From assembly GCA_963809695.1 (NCBI GenBank), contig CAWEKI010000006.1, positions 310,001 through 374,000 of the forward strand: a stretch of DNA of 64,000 nucleotides. The letters are read 5' to 3'. This document shows, one piece after another, positions 7,610 to 16,768 of the stretch. The notes beneath the pieces are model-generated. The model made no database searches, had not been told where the DNA came from, and worked only from the letters and a program-made list of their open reading frames with translations. The position numbers and the translations under genes are program-made. Every line of letters begins with the position of its first letter. The first letter of the stretch is position 1. Source of the stretch: JAGDMJ01 sp963809695 (lineage in GTDB: Bacteria; Bacteroidota; Ignavibacteria; UBA10030; UBA6906).

Positions 7610-9775
7610 TTAAAGCATTCCCGATCGTTTCCTCAGGAACCACTCGAGCGCCAGCAACACAATGAGCACGATCAGCGCCGTTCTCCAGTTCCAGAGCTCG
7701 ATCTCTCTGTTCTGGTGCTGAATGTTGGGAGTGAAGGACGATTGTGATGCCAGTGAGGTATCAAGATCGTTGATCTGCTCCGGCTCGAAGTAGCGCCCTC
7801 CAGAGCGGTCGGCAAGCTGCCGCAGGAGCTCCATGTTCATCCGGGTGTCCTGGAACTCCAGGTTCAAGTCTCCAACCGAAAATCTCCCCCTGTCATCTCC
7901 GAGTGCGGTACCATTCACTGTCGCCGATGCAGTGAAAGAATAATCCCCCTGTCCAGCCCCTTCCAGTGTTCCTTCATAGCGCCCATTGCCAATTGGCCGC
8001 AGATCCGCTTCAAGCACCGTGCCCTCATGCCTGGCCAAAATACGCACCTGGGCATCATCGACCGGCTGTGCGCTGGCATCGTAAACCTGCCCGACGAACT
8101 GCACCGGTTCCCCCTGGCTGAAAGACTCTTTCGTTGTCGTGACCTTAACCGGGCGCGAGTCGTCCACCGTCGTGAGCCATTTGATGCTATTGACAAGGAA
8201 CGATGAATACAGCTGCGCGGTCGAGGGGTCACCCTGGGCCATGAGGCGCCAGCGCCAGAGTCCGTACCCGAGCACGGCAAGGGATTTCAACCGATTCTCC
8301 TTCCGGCTCACGATGAGCGGGTCTGGCAAGACGACCTGCTGCACCCTGCAGAAGCCAAGGACGACAGCCCCCGGCTTCGCCTTGAACATGGTATTGGTCT
8401 TGAAGATCGGAGGAAGGCGCTTCCATCCTTCGATCCCTTCGGAAGGTCCCATGTTCAGGATGGGATTGTCGCGCTGCGCTTCTGTCGGTTGAACATAGAC
8501 AAGCTGCTCCGCCGGAGATGACTGCTGCGCGGAGAAAGGGACAAGCTCGGCGAGCGGGCCGAGCATCCGGTAGTCGGCAGAGCGGCTTCCGACAATCAGG
8601 ATTGGCTTGTTGCCCGCCGTGATCCGCAGGACGAGCATTTGAAGCATACTGGGCGGGAAGCCTGGCGACGGGATGCCGAGCAGGACGATGCAGTCTGCCG
8701 AATCAACGCGGGCCGGAGTAAGTGCCCCTTCAAAGAACCCGCCATTGTTGTTCGCAGAGAAGGAAGACACGCTGAAATTTTTCTCTTCCGCGACTGTTTC
8801 CCGGAGTACGGCAAGGTCGGTGGATGGGGAAGAGGCGACGATCAGGACGCGGAGCTTGCTTTTCATGATCCGCGCATAAAAGGAACGTCTGTTGTTGGCG
8901 GCGGTCAACTCTCCCGGAAGCGGGGACACGCTCACGGTATACCGCCTTGTCCCTTCCCCTTCAGGGACATAGGAAAGTTCTACCGCATACTGTCTGTTGC
9001 CGGGCTCAAGTAAGAGCATCGCGCGGTCCAGCTCCCTTGAGCCGTCAGAGAGGACCACCTCAACTCGTTGTCCGCCAAAGCCCGCGCTTTTCACGGTGAT
9101 GTCAACAGGCGCGCGGGTCCCGCTGTACACCAGGTCATTGGCAGCAACGCTGGAGAGAACCAGATCCTTTTGTACGGAAGAATCACCGATCCCCACCGTA
9201 TACAAAGGAATGCCGAGTTGCTCGGCGTCATGCAGCGGGTTTTCCCCCAGGGTGTAGGAGCCGTCGGTAAGCATGACCGCGGCATCAATGCGACCGCGTT
9301 CGGATTCCGTCCGCAGTCCCTGCAGGGCGCCGGAGATGTCGGTGGCATCGTCGTTCAACGACAGGGTGTCGTATCCAGGACCTGTAGTGGGTCTGAACTT
9401 CGTGCCGAAGGCATACACGTGCACGTCTGCCCGGTCGGCAAGACGGGTGAAGACAGGTTGGGCAAGCAACGCATGAAGCGTGCTGTCGCGCCTTCCCCGG
9501 TGATCTGCGATCGTCATGCTCTTGCTGTCGTCAACGAGAAGTGCGAGAACCGGTGGGTGGGCGGAAGAAGAGGTCAGCCGGATCAGGGGCTCACATAGCA
9601 GCAGCGCCAGCAGCGAAAGAACGAGAGACCGGAGGATCATCAGGAAGATTCTGCGGCCGCGCGAAACGGGGGGGAGGGTGTGCAGGTAAAAGAATATGGC
9701 GGCTGTCGTTGCAAGGACGACAATGAGAACAACGATGCCGGCGGCAACCGCGAAATCGATGTGAATGCTGGGCAT
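7610..9775 (-). CDS. VWA-domain membrane protein (BatA/aerotolerance-like)
   Basis: The 721-residue protein has two N-terminal membrane helices (about 10-31 and 44-62) and a von Willebrand A domain beginning near residue 77, with a MIDAS motif in LVDDSKSM (Asp82, Ser84, Ser86) and a later LTDGSYT. A glutamine-amidotransferase-like region follows (about 300-420), then an Ig-like module (about 535-640) and a last membrane helix near 697-715 with a basic end. This layout is known from proteins paired with MoxR ATPases. The moxR gene lies 28 bases upstream in the same direction, so a MoxR-VWA metal-dependent chaperone pair is likely. Its substrate is unknown. The usual DUF58 gene between them is missing. 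Confidence 0.8.
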   Translation of the reverse strand: MPSIHIDFAVAAGIVVLIVVLATTAAIFFYLHTLPPVSRGRRIFLMILRSLVLSLLALLLCEPLIRLTSSSAHPPVLALLVDDSKSMTIADHRGRRDSTLHALLAQPVFTRLADRADVHVYAFGTKFRPTTGPGYDTLSLNDDATDISGALQGLRTESERGRIDAAVMLTDGSYTLGENPLHDAEQLGIPLYTVGIGDSSVQKDLVLSSVAANDLVYSGTRAPVDITVKSAGFGGQRVEVVLSDGSRELDRAMLLLEPGNRQYAVELSYVPEGEGTRRYTVSVSPLPGELTAANNRRSFYARIMKSKLRVLIVASSPSTDLAVLRETVAEEKNFSVSSFSANNNGGFFEGALTPARVDSADCIVLLGIPSPGFPPSMLQMLVLRITAGNKPILIVGSRSADYRMLGPLAELVPFSAQQSSPAEQLVYVQPTEAQRDNPILNMGPSEGIEGWKRLPPIFKTNTMFKAKPGAVVLGFCRVQQVVLPDPLIVSRKENRLKSLAVLGYGLWRWRLMAQGDPSTAQLYSSFLVNSIKWLTTVDDSRPVKVTTTKESFSQGEPVQFVGQVYDASAQPVDDAQVRILARHEGTVLEADLRPIGNGRYEGTLEGAGQGDYSFTASATVNGTALGDDRGRFSVGDLNLEFQDTRMNMELLRQLADRSGGRYFEPEQINDLDTSLASQSSFTPNIQHQNREIELWNWRTALIVLIVLLALEWFLRKRSGML

Positions 9776-9803
9776 GATCAGAGGTCCGCGGGGTGATCGG
9801 CCG

Positions 9804-10808
9804 CTATGTTGTCTCTCTCACGAGTCTCTCGACAATTTCCAGAGCTGTCACCCCGTCTGCTTCTGCGTTGAAGTTCGGGACTATCCTGTGTCGAAGCGCG
9901 GGGACTGCCATCTGCCGAACGTCATCGATATCTGGTGTATGGCGTCCGGAGAGGATGGCGCGGGTCTTCGCCCCGAGGATAAGGTACTGTGACGCACGCG
10001 GGCCGGCACCCCAGCTCAGCCAATCCTTGACGAACTGCGGCGCATCGGGCCCTTTGGGGCGGGTCCGCGTGGCCAGCCGGACAGCGAATTCAATCACGTT
10101 GTCGGCGACGGGGACGCGGCGGACGAGGTCCTGGTAGGAGCTGATCTGCGCTCCGGTAAGCACCCGGTGCAGCTGGGGTTCGAACAGGCTGGTTGTCGCC
10201 TTTACGATCTGGACCTCTTCAATAGGAGAGGGGTATTCAAGCCAGAGGTTGAACATGAACCGGTCCAATTGAGCTTCAGGGAGTGGATAGGTGCCTTCCT
10301 GCTCGATCGGATTTTGGGTGGCAAGGACGAAGAACGGTTCCTCCAGCACATGGGTCTGGCCTGCGGCGGTCACATGGTGTTCCTGCATTGCCTCAAGGAG
10401 GGCGGCCTGCGTCTTCGGGGGAGTGCGGTTGATTTCATCGGCCAGCACGATATTGGCGAAGACCGGGCCCTGGATGAACTTGAAGGCCTTTGTGCTGCCG
10501 GCCCCTTTTTCCTCGATGATCTCGGTGCCGGTAATATCGCTTGGCATCAGGTCCGGGGTGAACTGAATGCGGCTGAACTTCAGGTCGAGAACCTGCGCCA
10601 GAGTGCGGATGAGTAGTGTCTTGGCAAGCCCAGGCACTCCTACCAGCAAACAATGGCCGCGGGCAAGGAGCGCTGCCAGGAGCTGCTCCACAATCGTTTC
10701 CTGTCCGATGATGACCTTCCCGATCTCACGCAACAGGGCGTCGTACGATTCCTTCAGTTGTTCGACGGCGACGACGTCGTTCGGTGGTGCTGCCAGGGGT
10801 CGTGCCAA
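9804..10808 (-). CDS. MoxR-family AAA+ ATPase
   Basis: This is a 334-residue AAA+ ATPase of the MoxR (AAA_3) class. The Walker A motif is GVPGLAKT at residues 57-64 and the Walker B is VLADEINR near residue 120; a sensor-like LATQNPIEQEGTYPLPEAQ follows, which is the MoxR signature, and the AAA lid domain ends the protein. MoxR proteins act as chaperones that work with VWA proteins. Here the partner is probably the VWA gene 28 bases downstream. The gene begins 14 bases after the surA-like gene, which indicates one transcript. Confidence 0.9.
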   Translation of the reverse strand: MARPLAAPPNDVVAVEQLKESYDALLREIGKVIIGQETIVEQLLAALLARGHCLLVGVPGLAKTLLIRTLAQVLDLKFSRIQFTPDLMPSDITGTEIIEEKGAGSTKAFKFIQGPVFANIVLADEINRTPPKTQAALLEAMQEHHVTAAGQTHVLEEPFFVLATQNPIEQEGTYPLPEAQLDRFMFNLWLEYPSPIEEVQIVKATTSLFEPQLHRVLTGAQISSYQDLVRRVPVADNVIEFAVRLATRTRPKGPDAPQFVKDWLSWGAGPRASQYLILGAKTRAILSGRHTPDIDDVRQMAVPALRHRIVPNFNAEADGVTALEIVERLVRETT

Positions 10809-10822
10809 GCGGAAATTCCTCT

Positions 10823-12100
10823 CTACAGGTAGATCTGCCAGAATATTTTTTTGCGGAGCTCGTTCATCCAGGCCTGGTAATCCTTCTGCCGCTTGTAGTT
10901 CAGGGCCATGGCTTCGATCTTGTGATAGTCCTGTTCAAGCGTCATCTTGTGCGCCGGCGTTCGTTTGCGAAGGAGGACGATCTGATAGCCATACGAGACC
11001 CCGGAAGGTGCCTGCGAGGACACATGGAAGGGTTTGCTGATCTCCCCATCTTTCAGGTCTATTACAGAGGGATACCAATCCTTTTCCAGCTGTTCGAGAT
11101 CGACGGGAGGCAGCATGCCGCCGACGAGGTTTGATTCTTTGTCTTCCGAGTACTTTTTCGCAAGCTCGGCAAAGCTCTGGCCGTTCAGGGCCTGCGCGCG
11201 AAGAGTGTCGAGGAGCGTGATTGTCGTGCTGTCACTGGCCTCCGTGCGCGGGATGCGCAACAGAATATGTCGGGCATGCACAGCATCGCCGCGGCGCTCC
11301 AGAAGCTGAATGATATGAAAGCCGAAGGCCGTCTCAATGATATTGGAGATCTGGTTCACGCCGAGAGAGAAGACCGCAGTCTCGAATTCCGTTACGAATT
11401 GTCCCCGCCGTACAAACCCGAGATCCCCTCCCTGCGGAGCTGACCCCAGGTCCTGGGAAAAGCGCTTGGCAACCTCACCAAAGTCCGCGCCCGCCTTGAT
11501 GCTGTCCAACAGCTGCTGCATCCTGGCCCGGGTTTCCTCTTTTGCCTTGGGGCTTGGCTTGGGCGAGATGAAGATGCGCGACATTTCAAGTTGTTCAGGA
11601 ACCGGCGGAAGGCTGTCCTTATAGGTGTTGTAAAATTCCTCCACCTCGAATCGCCCCACCTGCTCATTACCCACACGCTGTTGCTGCAAGCGTTGCGCCA
11701 GAAGGTTCTTTCGCATCTCGTCCCGGTACTCCCGCTTGATCCTGCTTAGCGGCATGCCGTAGAGTTCTTCCAGCCTGGCCTCCGATCCAACCTGCTGAAC
11801 GCGTTGCTGAATGGCCACGTCAAGCTGCTGCTGCACCTCCTCATCGGTCACCGTGATGCTGTCTTCAATGGCCTTGGCGACCAGCAGCTTCTCATTGATC
11901 ATGTTCTCCAGGACCTGTTCCTTGAGCCCCGGGGTCTTGGAATCGATCTTGTTGTTCAGTGCCAGGAACTGGATTTGTGCGTTGAGCTCGGACTCGAGGA
12001 TCACCTCATTATCAACGACCGCGACGATGCGGTCAAGCGACTGAGCCGATGCAAGCGCACACATGACAAGCAGGAGTATCAGCAGCGTGCTTCTCTTCAT
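10823..12100 (-). CDS. surA: SurA-like periplasmic peptidyl-prolyl isomerase
   Basis: The 425-residue protein has a signal peptide (MKRSTLLILLLVMCALASAQ), the SurA N-terminal chaperone region starting LDRIVAVVDNEVI, and two parvulin rotamase modules at about 168-268 and 272-380, each with the G(G)DLG/GGML core and the GYQI or GFHII strand. SurA escorts outer-membrane proteins through the periplasm. It is the third of three consecutive parvulin-type genes and lies directly before moxR. The second rotamase is more divergent than the first, as in many SurA proteins. The gene symbol is by architecture and context. Confidence 0.85.
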   Translation of the reverse strand: MKRSTLLILLLVMCALASAQSLDRIVAVVDNEVILESELNAQIQFLALNNKIDSKTPGLKEQVLENMINEKLLVAKAIEDSITVTDEEVQQQLDVAIQQRVQQVGSEARLEELYGMPLSRIKREYRDEMRKNLLAQRLQQQRVGNEQVGRFEVEEFYNTYKDSLPPVPEQLEMSRIFISPKPSPKAKEETRARMQQLLDSIKAGADFGEVAKRFSQDLGSAPQGGDLGFVRRGQFVTEFETAVFSLGVNQISNIIETAFGFHIIQLLERRGDAVHARHILLRIPRTEASDSTTITLLDTLRAQALNGQSFAELAKKYSEDKESNLVGGMLPPVDLEQLEKDWYPSVIDLKDGEISKPFHVSSQAPSGVSYGYQIVLLRKRTPAHKMTLEQDYHKIEAMALNYKRQKDYQAWMNELRKKIFWQIYL

Positions 12101-12132
12101 ACGCCCGTGTTCTTTCCCTCTCTCAATGTGGA

Positions 12133-13017
12133 TTACTCCGACGCCGGCGCGCTCGTGTCAGATGGATCAAGATGTACCTCCACAGCATGCCGTGCACGAA
12201 GGGTGGCGATGAGCCGCTCGTACCGCGCCCGCCGCTGTTCGATCAACAGTCGGTCGCGGATGTCGTTTCGGACGTAGTCGAGGTCGGGAATTTCTCCCTG
12301 GCGCTTCAACCCGTGCAACTTGAGCACCGAGTAGCCCCCGGCTGTCTTGATCACGAAGGAGACTTCTTCTGTTCCTAACGTCCGCGCCAGCTTCCAGAGT
12401 TCCTCCGGATACAGTGTGGCGCGGGTGAAATACTGATGGTCTGCCGTGCGCAAGAGATGCGACCTGCGCGCCGTATCGCTCTCTACCTGCCACACCGCGT
12501 CATGCCACTGAAGCCCGCGCAGAACCTCCGAGCGGAAGGCATTGGCGACATTGCGATCGTTGAATGTCGCATAGCTGGCATTGACCACATCTTCGCGCAG
12601 CGCAAAATCGTCTGCGGAGGCGCGGAACCGTTCAGCAATGGCATCGTCGGTCACGCTTGAGGAATCGCCGCTATAGACCTCCTTCTGCAGGAGCGCCGCC
12701 ACGGCAAGGCGTTTGCGCACGGTTTCGAGCTGTTGTTTCAGTTCATCGGAATCAGCGAACCCGCGGTGACTGGCTTCCAGGTAAAGCAGCTCCGTGACCA
12801 CCCAGTCATTGATATACTCGCGGGGAGGCATGAGAGGATCCGCGCCCGACGAGCGAACGACATTCAGGTCCGCTTCCGTCAACTCGGCGTTATCGACTCT
12901 GGCCACGACGGCTTTCTTCCCCACAGGCTTTGAACAACCCGCCAGCAGAAGCAGGGCGGCCACGAGGACGCCGAAAAGAGGAAGCGAAGCGAAAACTCCG
13001 GAGCCTTCCCTTCTCAC
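12133..13017 (-). CDS. Lipoprotein with degenerate SurA/PpiC-type fold
   Basis: A GTG at 13017 is preceded at six bases by AAGGA and gives a clean lipoprotein signal ending LLLLAGC, so I prefer it to a much longer upstream extension that would overlap the previous gene antisense-free but in a non-homologous frame. The 294-residue product has the SurA-like N-terminal helices (ARVDNAELTEADLN, then VVTELLYLEA) and a weak rotamase-like segment near residues 140-250 (GGYSVLKLHGL matches the last strand). Core catalytic residues of an active parvulin are not evident, so it may be a chaperone only. It lies 19 bases after the large PPIase and 32 bases before surA. Confidence 0.75.
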   Translation of the reverse strand: MRREGSGVFASLPLFGVLVAALLLLAGCSKPVGKKAVVARVDNAELTEADLNVVRSSGADPLMPPREYINDWVVTELLYLEASHRGFADSDELKQQLETVRKRLAVAALLQKEVYSGDSSSVTDDAIAERFRASADDFALREDVVNASYATFNDRNVANAFRSEVLRGLQWHDAVWQVESDTARRSHLLRTADHQYFTRATLYPEELWKLARTLGTEEVSFVIKTAGGYSVLKLHGLKRQGEIPDLDYVRNDIRDRLLIEQRRARYERLIATLRARHAVEVHLDPSDTSAPASE

Positions 13018-13036
13018 GCCCAATCCTTCTTTCTGG

Positions 13037-15385
13037 TTAACGTGCAACAATGAACGCGTTCTTGAGAGCCTCCTTGTGTTCAACAACCGGATAGCGTTGC
13101 CGCAGGCTCTGTAGCCACTCGGTCTCAAGCCGCTTGGATTCCGCTTCCTGGAATGCGCTGGACAGCTCGCCCCCGGCTTCTTCAAACGTCTTCTGGCGCG
13201 CCGGCGCCCGCTTGTCGAGCCGAACAACGGAGTATGTGCCCCGGTACGGGAATGGCCCGGACACCGATCCCACTGCAAGCGAGTCCGCATGCATGGCACG
13301 GACATCGGCGCTCGGGGGGAGGACATCATGCTCGATCTTTCCCAGGACAAGAACCTGGCGGCCCACGATATTGAGCTCGAACCGATCCGCCTCATTCACC
13401 CTCGAAGATGCCGCCGTCTCTTTTGCAGCCGCGCTCACAGGCAACGGTCGGGTCACGGTGATGACCCGATCGGGACGCAGGCCAAGTTTCCGCAACTGGG
13501 CGGATACGGCGGCCAGCCGCTGACCCGCCAGCTTCTTGCTCTTTGCCTTGGCGGTGTCCGAGTGGACGGTCACCTGAACCTTGAGCGTGCTATCAGCCTT
13601 CAACTGGTTTGCGGCGGTGTTCAGGAGCGCCGCGCTCTTCGGGGCGAAGGCGCGCGAGCCCTTCTTGAAGGACCCTTCAAACCGCGATGGGGCGGCCATC
13701 CGGATGGAGTCCGCGGCAGCGATTTCTTCCAACGTCTTTCCTTCCTTCACCTGCGCTGCAATGGCTTTGGCCATGGTTTCGGTGGGCATGCGCATCTCGC
13801 TGAAGTCCACCCGATCGGGATAGGTAAACTTTTCGCGATGGGCATCGAAATACACGTGCAGCGCCGAGTCGTTCGCTGCAACCTTGTTCCAAACGTTATC
13901 CTGCTCCACCTGGTAGAGCAGCACACCCTCTTTGTAATCCTTCATGATGGAAGCGAACTCGGGGTATCGGCCTTCAAGGCTGTCGGCCACCACCGTCCAG
14001 ACAATCTGTTCGGCGATCTTGTCCATTGCCGCCGCGAATGGCTGCGGGCGGAAAGGGGTGGAAGAGAGATCCTGACGCATCTTCAATGTCGAGAGCATGC
14101 TGTCCACCGTGATTGAGACCGGCCCGACATGGAGAAGCTCGGATTGGAGGACCTGCGGCGAGACGCCCGCCGTGGCGCCGCTGTCGCGCACGGTCTTGGC
14201 TGAGTCGGAACCCGCCATGAGTGCCGTGAACGCTTGATCATTGCGCCGGACGCCAACCTGCTTTTTCAGCCTGTCCATCAGCTTGCCATAGGCCTCTTGG
14301 AAGCTCAGTTGCTGGTAGGTCTGTTGCAGTTCCTGCTTGGATTCCTCAAAAGTCTTACGCGGCCTTGCGTCGGTGCACTTGATCAGGTGATAACCGTATA
14401 CTGTGCGGACAATTCCGGAGACCTGCCCCGGCTTCAGGCCAAGGGCTGCTTCGTCAAACGGCTGAACCCAGCGGCGCCGCGTGAAATACCCGAGATCTCC
14501 CCCTTTGGGAGCAGAACCCGGGTCCTCCGAATTGCGTCGTGCAAGCGTGGCAAAATCCACTCCCTGCAGAAGACTGTCTTGTATGGCTTTGATCTTCGCG
14601 TACGCAGCCGCCGTGTCCTCCGGAGAGGGCGTCTGGCTGGGGAACCGTATCATAATATGGCTGCAACGGACTTCGCCCGGCGCAGGCTTCCTGTCCGTCA
14701 CCTTGATGACATGAAGCCCGTACTGGGTCCGTGCCGGAGCGCTGCTGACCTCTCCCACCTTCAGAGCGTACGCCGCATCCTCAAAAGGAGTGACCATCTG
14801 TCCTCCGGTAAAGTAATACAAATCGCCGCCGTTCTGCTTCACGGAAGGATCCTGGGAGTTCTCGAGGGCAAGAGCCCTGAAGTCGGCCCCGCCTTTGGCG
14901 GCCTGGATGATCTCATAGGCTTTTTTGTATGCCTTTGCCGAATCCTCCGGACTCGCTTTGGGGTTGAGCATGAGCAGAATGTGGCTTGCGCGAATCTCCT
15001 CGCTGCGCCTGTCATAAAGCCGTCGGACGCCGGGCCCTGAAATTTCCCGCTCGGTGATGAATGATGCCGCCAGCCCACCCTTGTATTGCTGCACCTCGTT
15101 GACAATTTCCGGTCTTTGATCGAGCTTCGACCGACGGGCATCAGCAAGTTTCAACCGGTAATTGACCATCAAGTCGAGAAACCGTTCCCTCTCCTGCATG
15201 CTGGACGCTGCGGCGGAGTCCCGATTCCCCGCCCCCTTCAGATAGAGACTCTCGTAGTCCTGTAGTGTAATGGGGTCCTGGCCAACTGTGGCGACAATTT
15301 CCTGCTGTTTCGGAGAACAGCCTGTCACAACAAGTGGAACAATGGCAAAGAAGATTGCGAAAAAGGCGAAGTTCTTGAGGCGCAT
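13037..15385 (-). CDS. PpiD/SurA-like PPIase lipoprotein with embedded OmpA-like domain
   Basis: The 782-residue protein starts with a lipobox signal (VVTGC, Cys23). Two typical parvulin modules follow at about 130-232 and 238-340, with NGGDLYYF and KGGDLGYF cores and YGLHVIKV and YGYHLIKC strands. A SurA-like helical region spans about 340-500. A third rotamase-like module seems to begin near 510 and to end near 730, but it is interrupted at about 572-675 by a segment with OmpA-family features: FKKGSRAFAPKS, then VHSD (Asp610), LAGQRLAAVSAQL (Arg623) and ADRFELNIVG. Asp610 and Arg623 align with the peptidoglycan-contacting pair of OmpA. It is the first gene of the chaperone run. The domain insertion is my reading and needs structural comparison. 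Confidence 0.8.
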   Translation of the reverse strand: MRLKNFAFFAIFFAIVPLVVTGCSPKQQEIVATVGQDPITLQDYESLYLKGAGNRDSAAASSMQERERFLDLMVNYRLKLADARRSKLDQRPEIVNEVQQYKGGLAASFITEREISGPGVRRLYDRRSEEIRASHILLMLNPKASPEDSAKAYKKAYEIIQAAKGGADFRALALENSQDPSVKQNGGDLYYFTGGQMVTPFEDAAYALKVGEVSSAPARTQYGLHVIKVTDRKPAPGEVRCSHIMIRFPSQTPSPEDTAAAYAKIKAIQDSLLQGVDFATLARRNSEDPGSAPKGGDLGYFTRRRWVQPFDEAALGLKPGQVSGIVRTVYGYHLIKCTDARPRKTFEESKQELQQTYQQLSFQEAYGKLMDRLKKQVGVRRNDQAFTALMAGSDSAKTVRDSGATAGVSPQVLQSELLHVGPVSITVDSMLSTLKMRQDLSSTPFRPQPFAAAMDKIAEQIVWTVVADSLEGRYPEFASIMKDYKEGVLLYQVEQDNVWNKVAANDSALHVYFDAHREKFTYPDRVDFSEMRMPTETMAKAIAAQVKEGKTLEEIAAADSIRMAAPSRFEGSFKKGSRAFAPKSAALLNTAANQLKADSTLKVQVTVHSDTAKAKSKKLAGQRLAAVSAQLRKLGLRPDRVITVTRPLPVSAAAKETAASSRVNEADRFELNIVGRQVLVLGKIEHDVLPPSADVRAMHADSLAVGSVSGPFPYRGTYSVVRLDKRAPARQKTFEEAGGELSSAFQEAESKRLETEWLQSLRQRYPVVEHKEALKNAFIVAR

Positions 15386-15414
15386 AACTCAGACTCTTCT
15401 AATTAATGAAGGGA

Positions 15415-15442
15415 ATTTTACTGGAGGTTCCACAGTTTTCTA
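15415..15442 (-). promoter_or_regulatory. Possible promoter of the chaperone gene run
   Basis: On the minus strand TAGAAA and TAAAAT are spaced 16 bases apart, about 30 bases upstream of the ATG at 15385. The -35 matches four of six consensus bases and the -10 five of six. It is only a candidate. Confidence 0.3.
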
Positions 15443-15471
15443 TGATACCCAAAAAAGGGGTCAGAATCAAC

Positions 15472-15492
15472 GCTTCCATCGCCGGCGGAAGC
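15472..15492 (-). other. Weak hairpin after the PLP-enzyme gene
   Basis: GCTTCC (15472-15477) and GGAAGC (15487-15492) form a six-base-pair stem 33 bases after the PLP-enzyme stop; a T6 run lies 16 bases further on the minus strand (15451-15456). It is a weak terminator candidate. Confidence 0.3.
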
Positions 15493-15524
15493 ATATGATC
15501 GATATTTCCGGCTCCTGCGCGCTA

Positions 15525-16700
15525 TCAGAGGAGAGCAAGGGCCTGCTCAAAGTCCGCTTTCAGATCCTCAATCCCTTCCACTCCCACCGAAATCCTGATC
15601 ATTCCAGGTGTCACGCCGTTGGTCCGGAGCTCCTCTTCCGTCATGGCGATGTGTGAAGAATAGACGGGAATGCTCACCAGGGTTTCTACCCCTCCCAGCG
15701 ACATGGCGTTCACGGCAATCTGGAGCGCATCGCACACTTTTACCGCGCCTTTGACCCCTTTCGTGACTTCGATGGTCACCATGCCTCCGAATCCGGTCAT
15801 TTGCTTTTTGGCGATGGCGTGCTGGGGGTGAGATCGCAGGCCAGGATAGAGCACGCGCAGGACGTTCTTGTGCCCTTCAAGGAAGCGCGCTAGCGCGAAG
15901 GCATTTTCTGTTTGTCTCTGCACGCGAAGCTCGAATGTTTTCAAGCTTCTCACTAGCAGATATGCCGCAAACGGATCGGCGCAGCCCCCGTAATACTTCA
16001 GCTGGGTATGCAACTTTTCCACAAACGCCTTCCTGCCTCCCACCACCCCCGCTATAATATCGGTGTGCCCCCCCAGGTATTTTGTAGCACTCTCGACAAT
16101 GACGTCAACGCCATAGGCAAACGGGTCCTGGTTGAGGGAGGTGGCGAAGGTATTGTCTGCCATGATGGCGATTGGGCTCCCCATTTTCTTTTCCGCCTTG
16201 CGTGTTGCCGCCACCAGTGCCCGGATGTCCACGATGCCGAGTGTTGGGTTCGTGGGGGTCTCGAAATAGACCATGCGCGTGCGCGGCGTCACCATTGCGG
16301 GGAGTTCCCCGATCGCGTCAGCCTCAAGGTACCGGACGGCGATCCGGTGATTTGGCAGGATGTCACGGAAGAATCTGTAGGTGCCCCCGTAAAGTGCGGG
16401 CGTGCTGATGATCTCATCTCCCGCCTTCGTGAACGTGAGAATAGCCGAGGTAATAGCTGCCATGCCGGAGGAAAAGAGGAGCGCCTTCTCCGCGCCCATG
16501 ATAAGTGCCAGGCGTTCCTCCGCCTCATGGACGGTGGGGTTGTGATAGCGGGTGTAGACATAGACATCCCGATCCCCCCGCGCATACCGCACGGCGTCGC
16601 CGGAGTCTGCAAACCTGTAGGTGGACGTCTGGATGATTGGCGTGGCAACGGGGCCCTGATAGGCGTGGAGCTGACGCCCATGAATAGCTCGCGTTGCCAT
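15525..16700 (-). CDS. Trans-sulfuration PLP enzyme (cystathionine gamma-synthase/lyase, methionine gamma-lyase family)
   Basis: The 391-residue enzyme belongs to the Cys/Met metabolism PLP family. The N-terminus ATRAIHG and the PIIQTSTY segment are typical, SSGMAAI near residue 77 holds the phosphate, ETPTNP near 147 follows, and the PLP lysine is Lys207 in SATKYLGGH. The SLGGVETL and RISVGVEGIEDL motifs near the C-terminus are also canonical. The sequence does not separate gamma-synthase, gamma-lyase and methionine gamma-lyase. No other methionine genes are adjacent; panE lies 69 bases upstream in the same direction. No clear ribosome site precedes the ATG, but its N-terminus aligns with the family. 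Confidence 0.88.
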   Translation of the reverse strand: MATRAIHGRQLHAYQGPVATPIIQTSTYRFADSGDAVRYARGDRDVYVYTRYHNPTVHEAEERLALIMGAEKALLFSSGMAAITSAILTFTKAGDEIISTPALYGGTYRFFRDILPNHRIAVRYLEADAIGELPAMVTPRTRMVYFETPTNPTLGIVDIRALVAATRKAEKKMGSPIAIMADNTFATSLNQDPFAYGVDVIVESATKYLGGHTDIIAGVVGGRKAFVEKLHTQLKYYGGCADPFAAYLLVRSLKTFELRVQRQTENAFALARFLEGHKNVLRVLYPGLRSHPQHAIAKKQMTGFGGMVTIEVTKGVKGAVKVCDALQIAVNAMSLGGVETLVSIPVYSSHIAMTEEELRTNGVTPGMIRISVGVEGIEDLKADFEQALALL

Positions 16701-16768
16701 GGAGAGGTCTTCGGGTGAGAACGCTTCTTCTTCATGGCGGCCTTCGTGTGTATGGAGTAGGGAATGAT

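Noticed and set aside
13018..13395. N-terminal extension of the small PPIase-like lipoprotein
   Set aside because: It would overlap the previous gene by 360 bases and lacks homology; the GTG at 13017 has a ribosome site and gives a lipoprotein signal.
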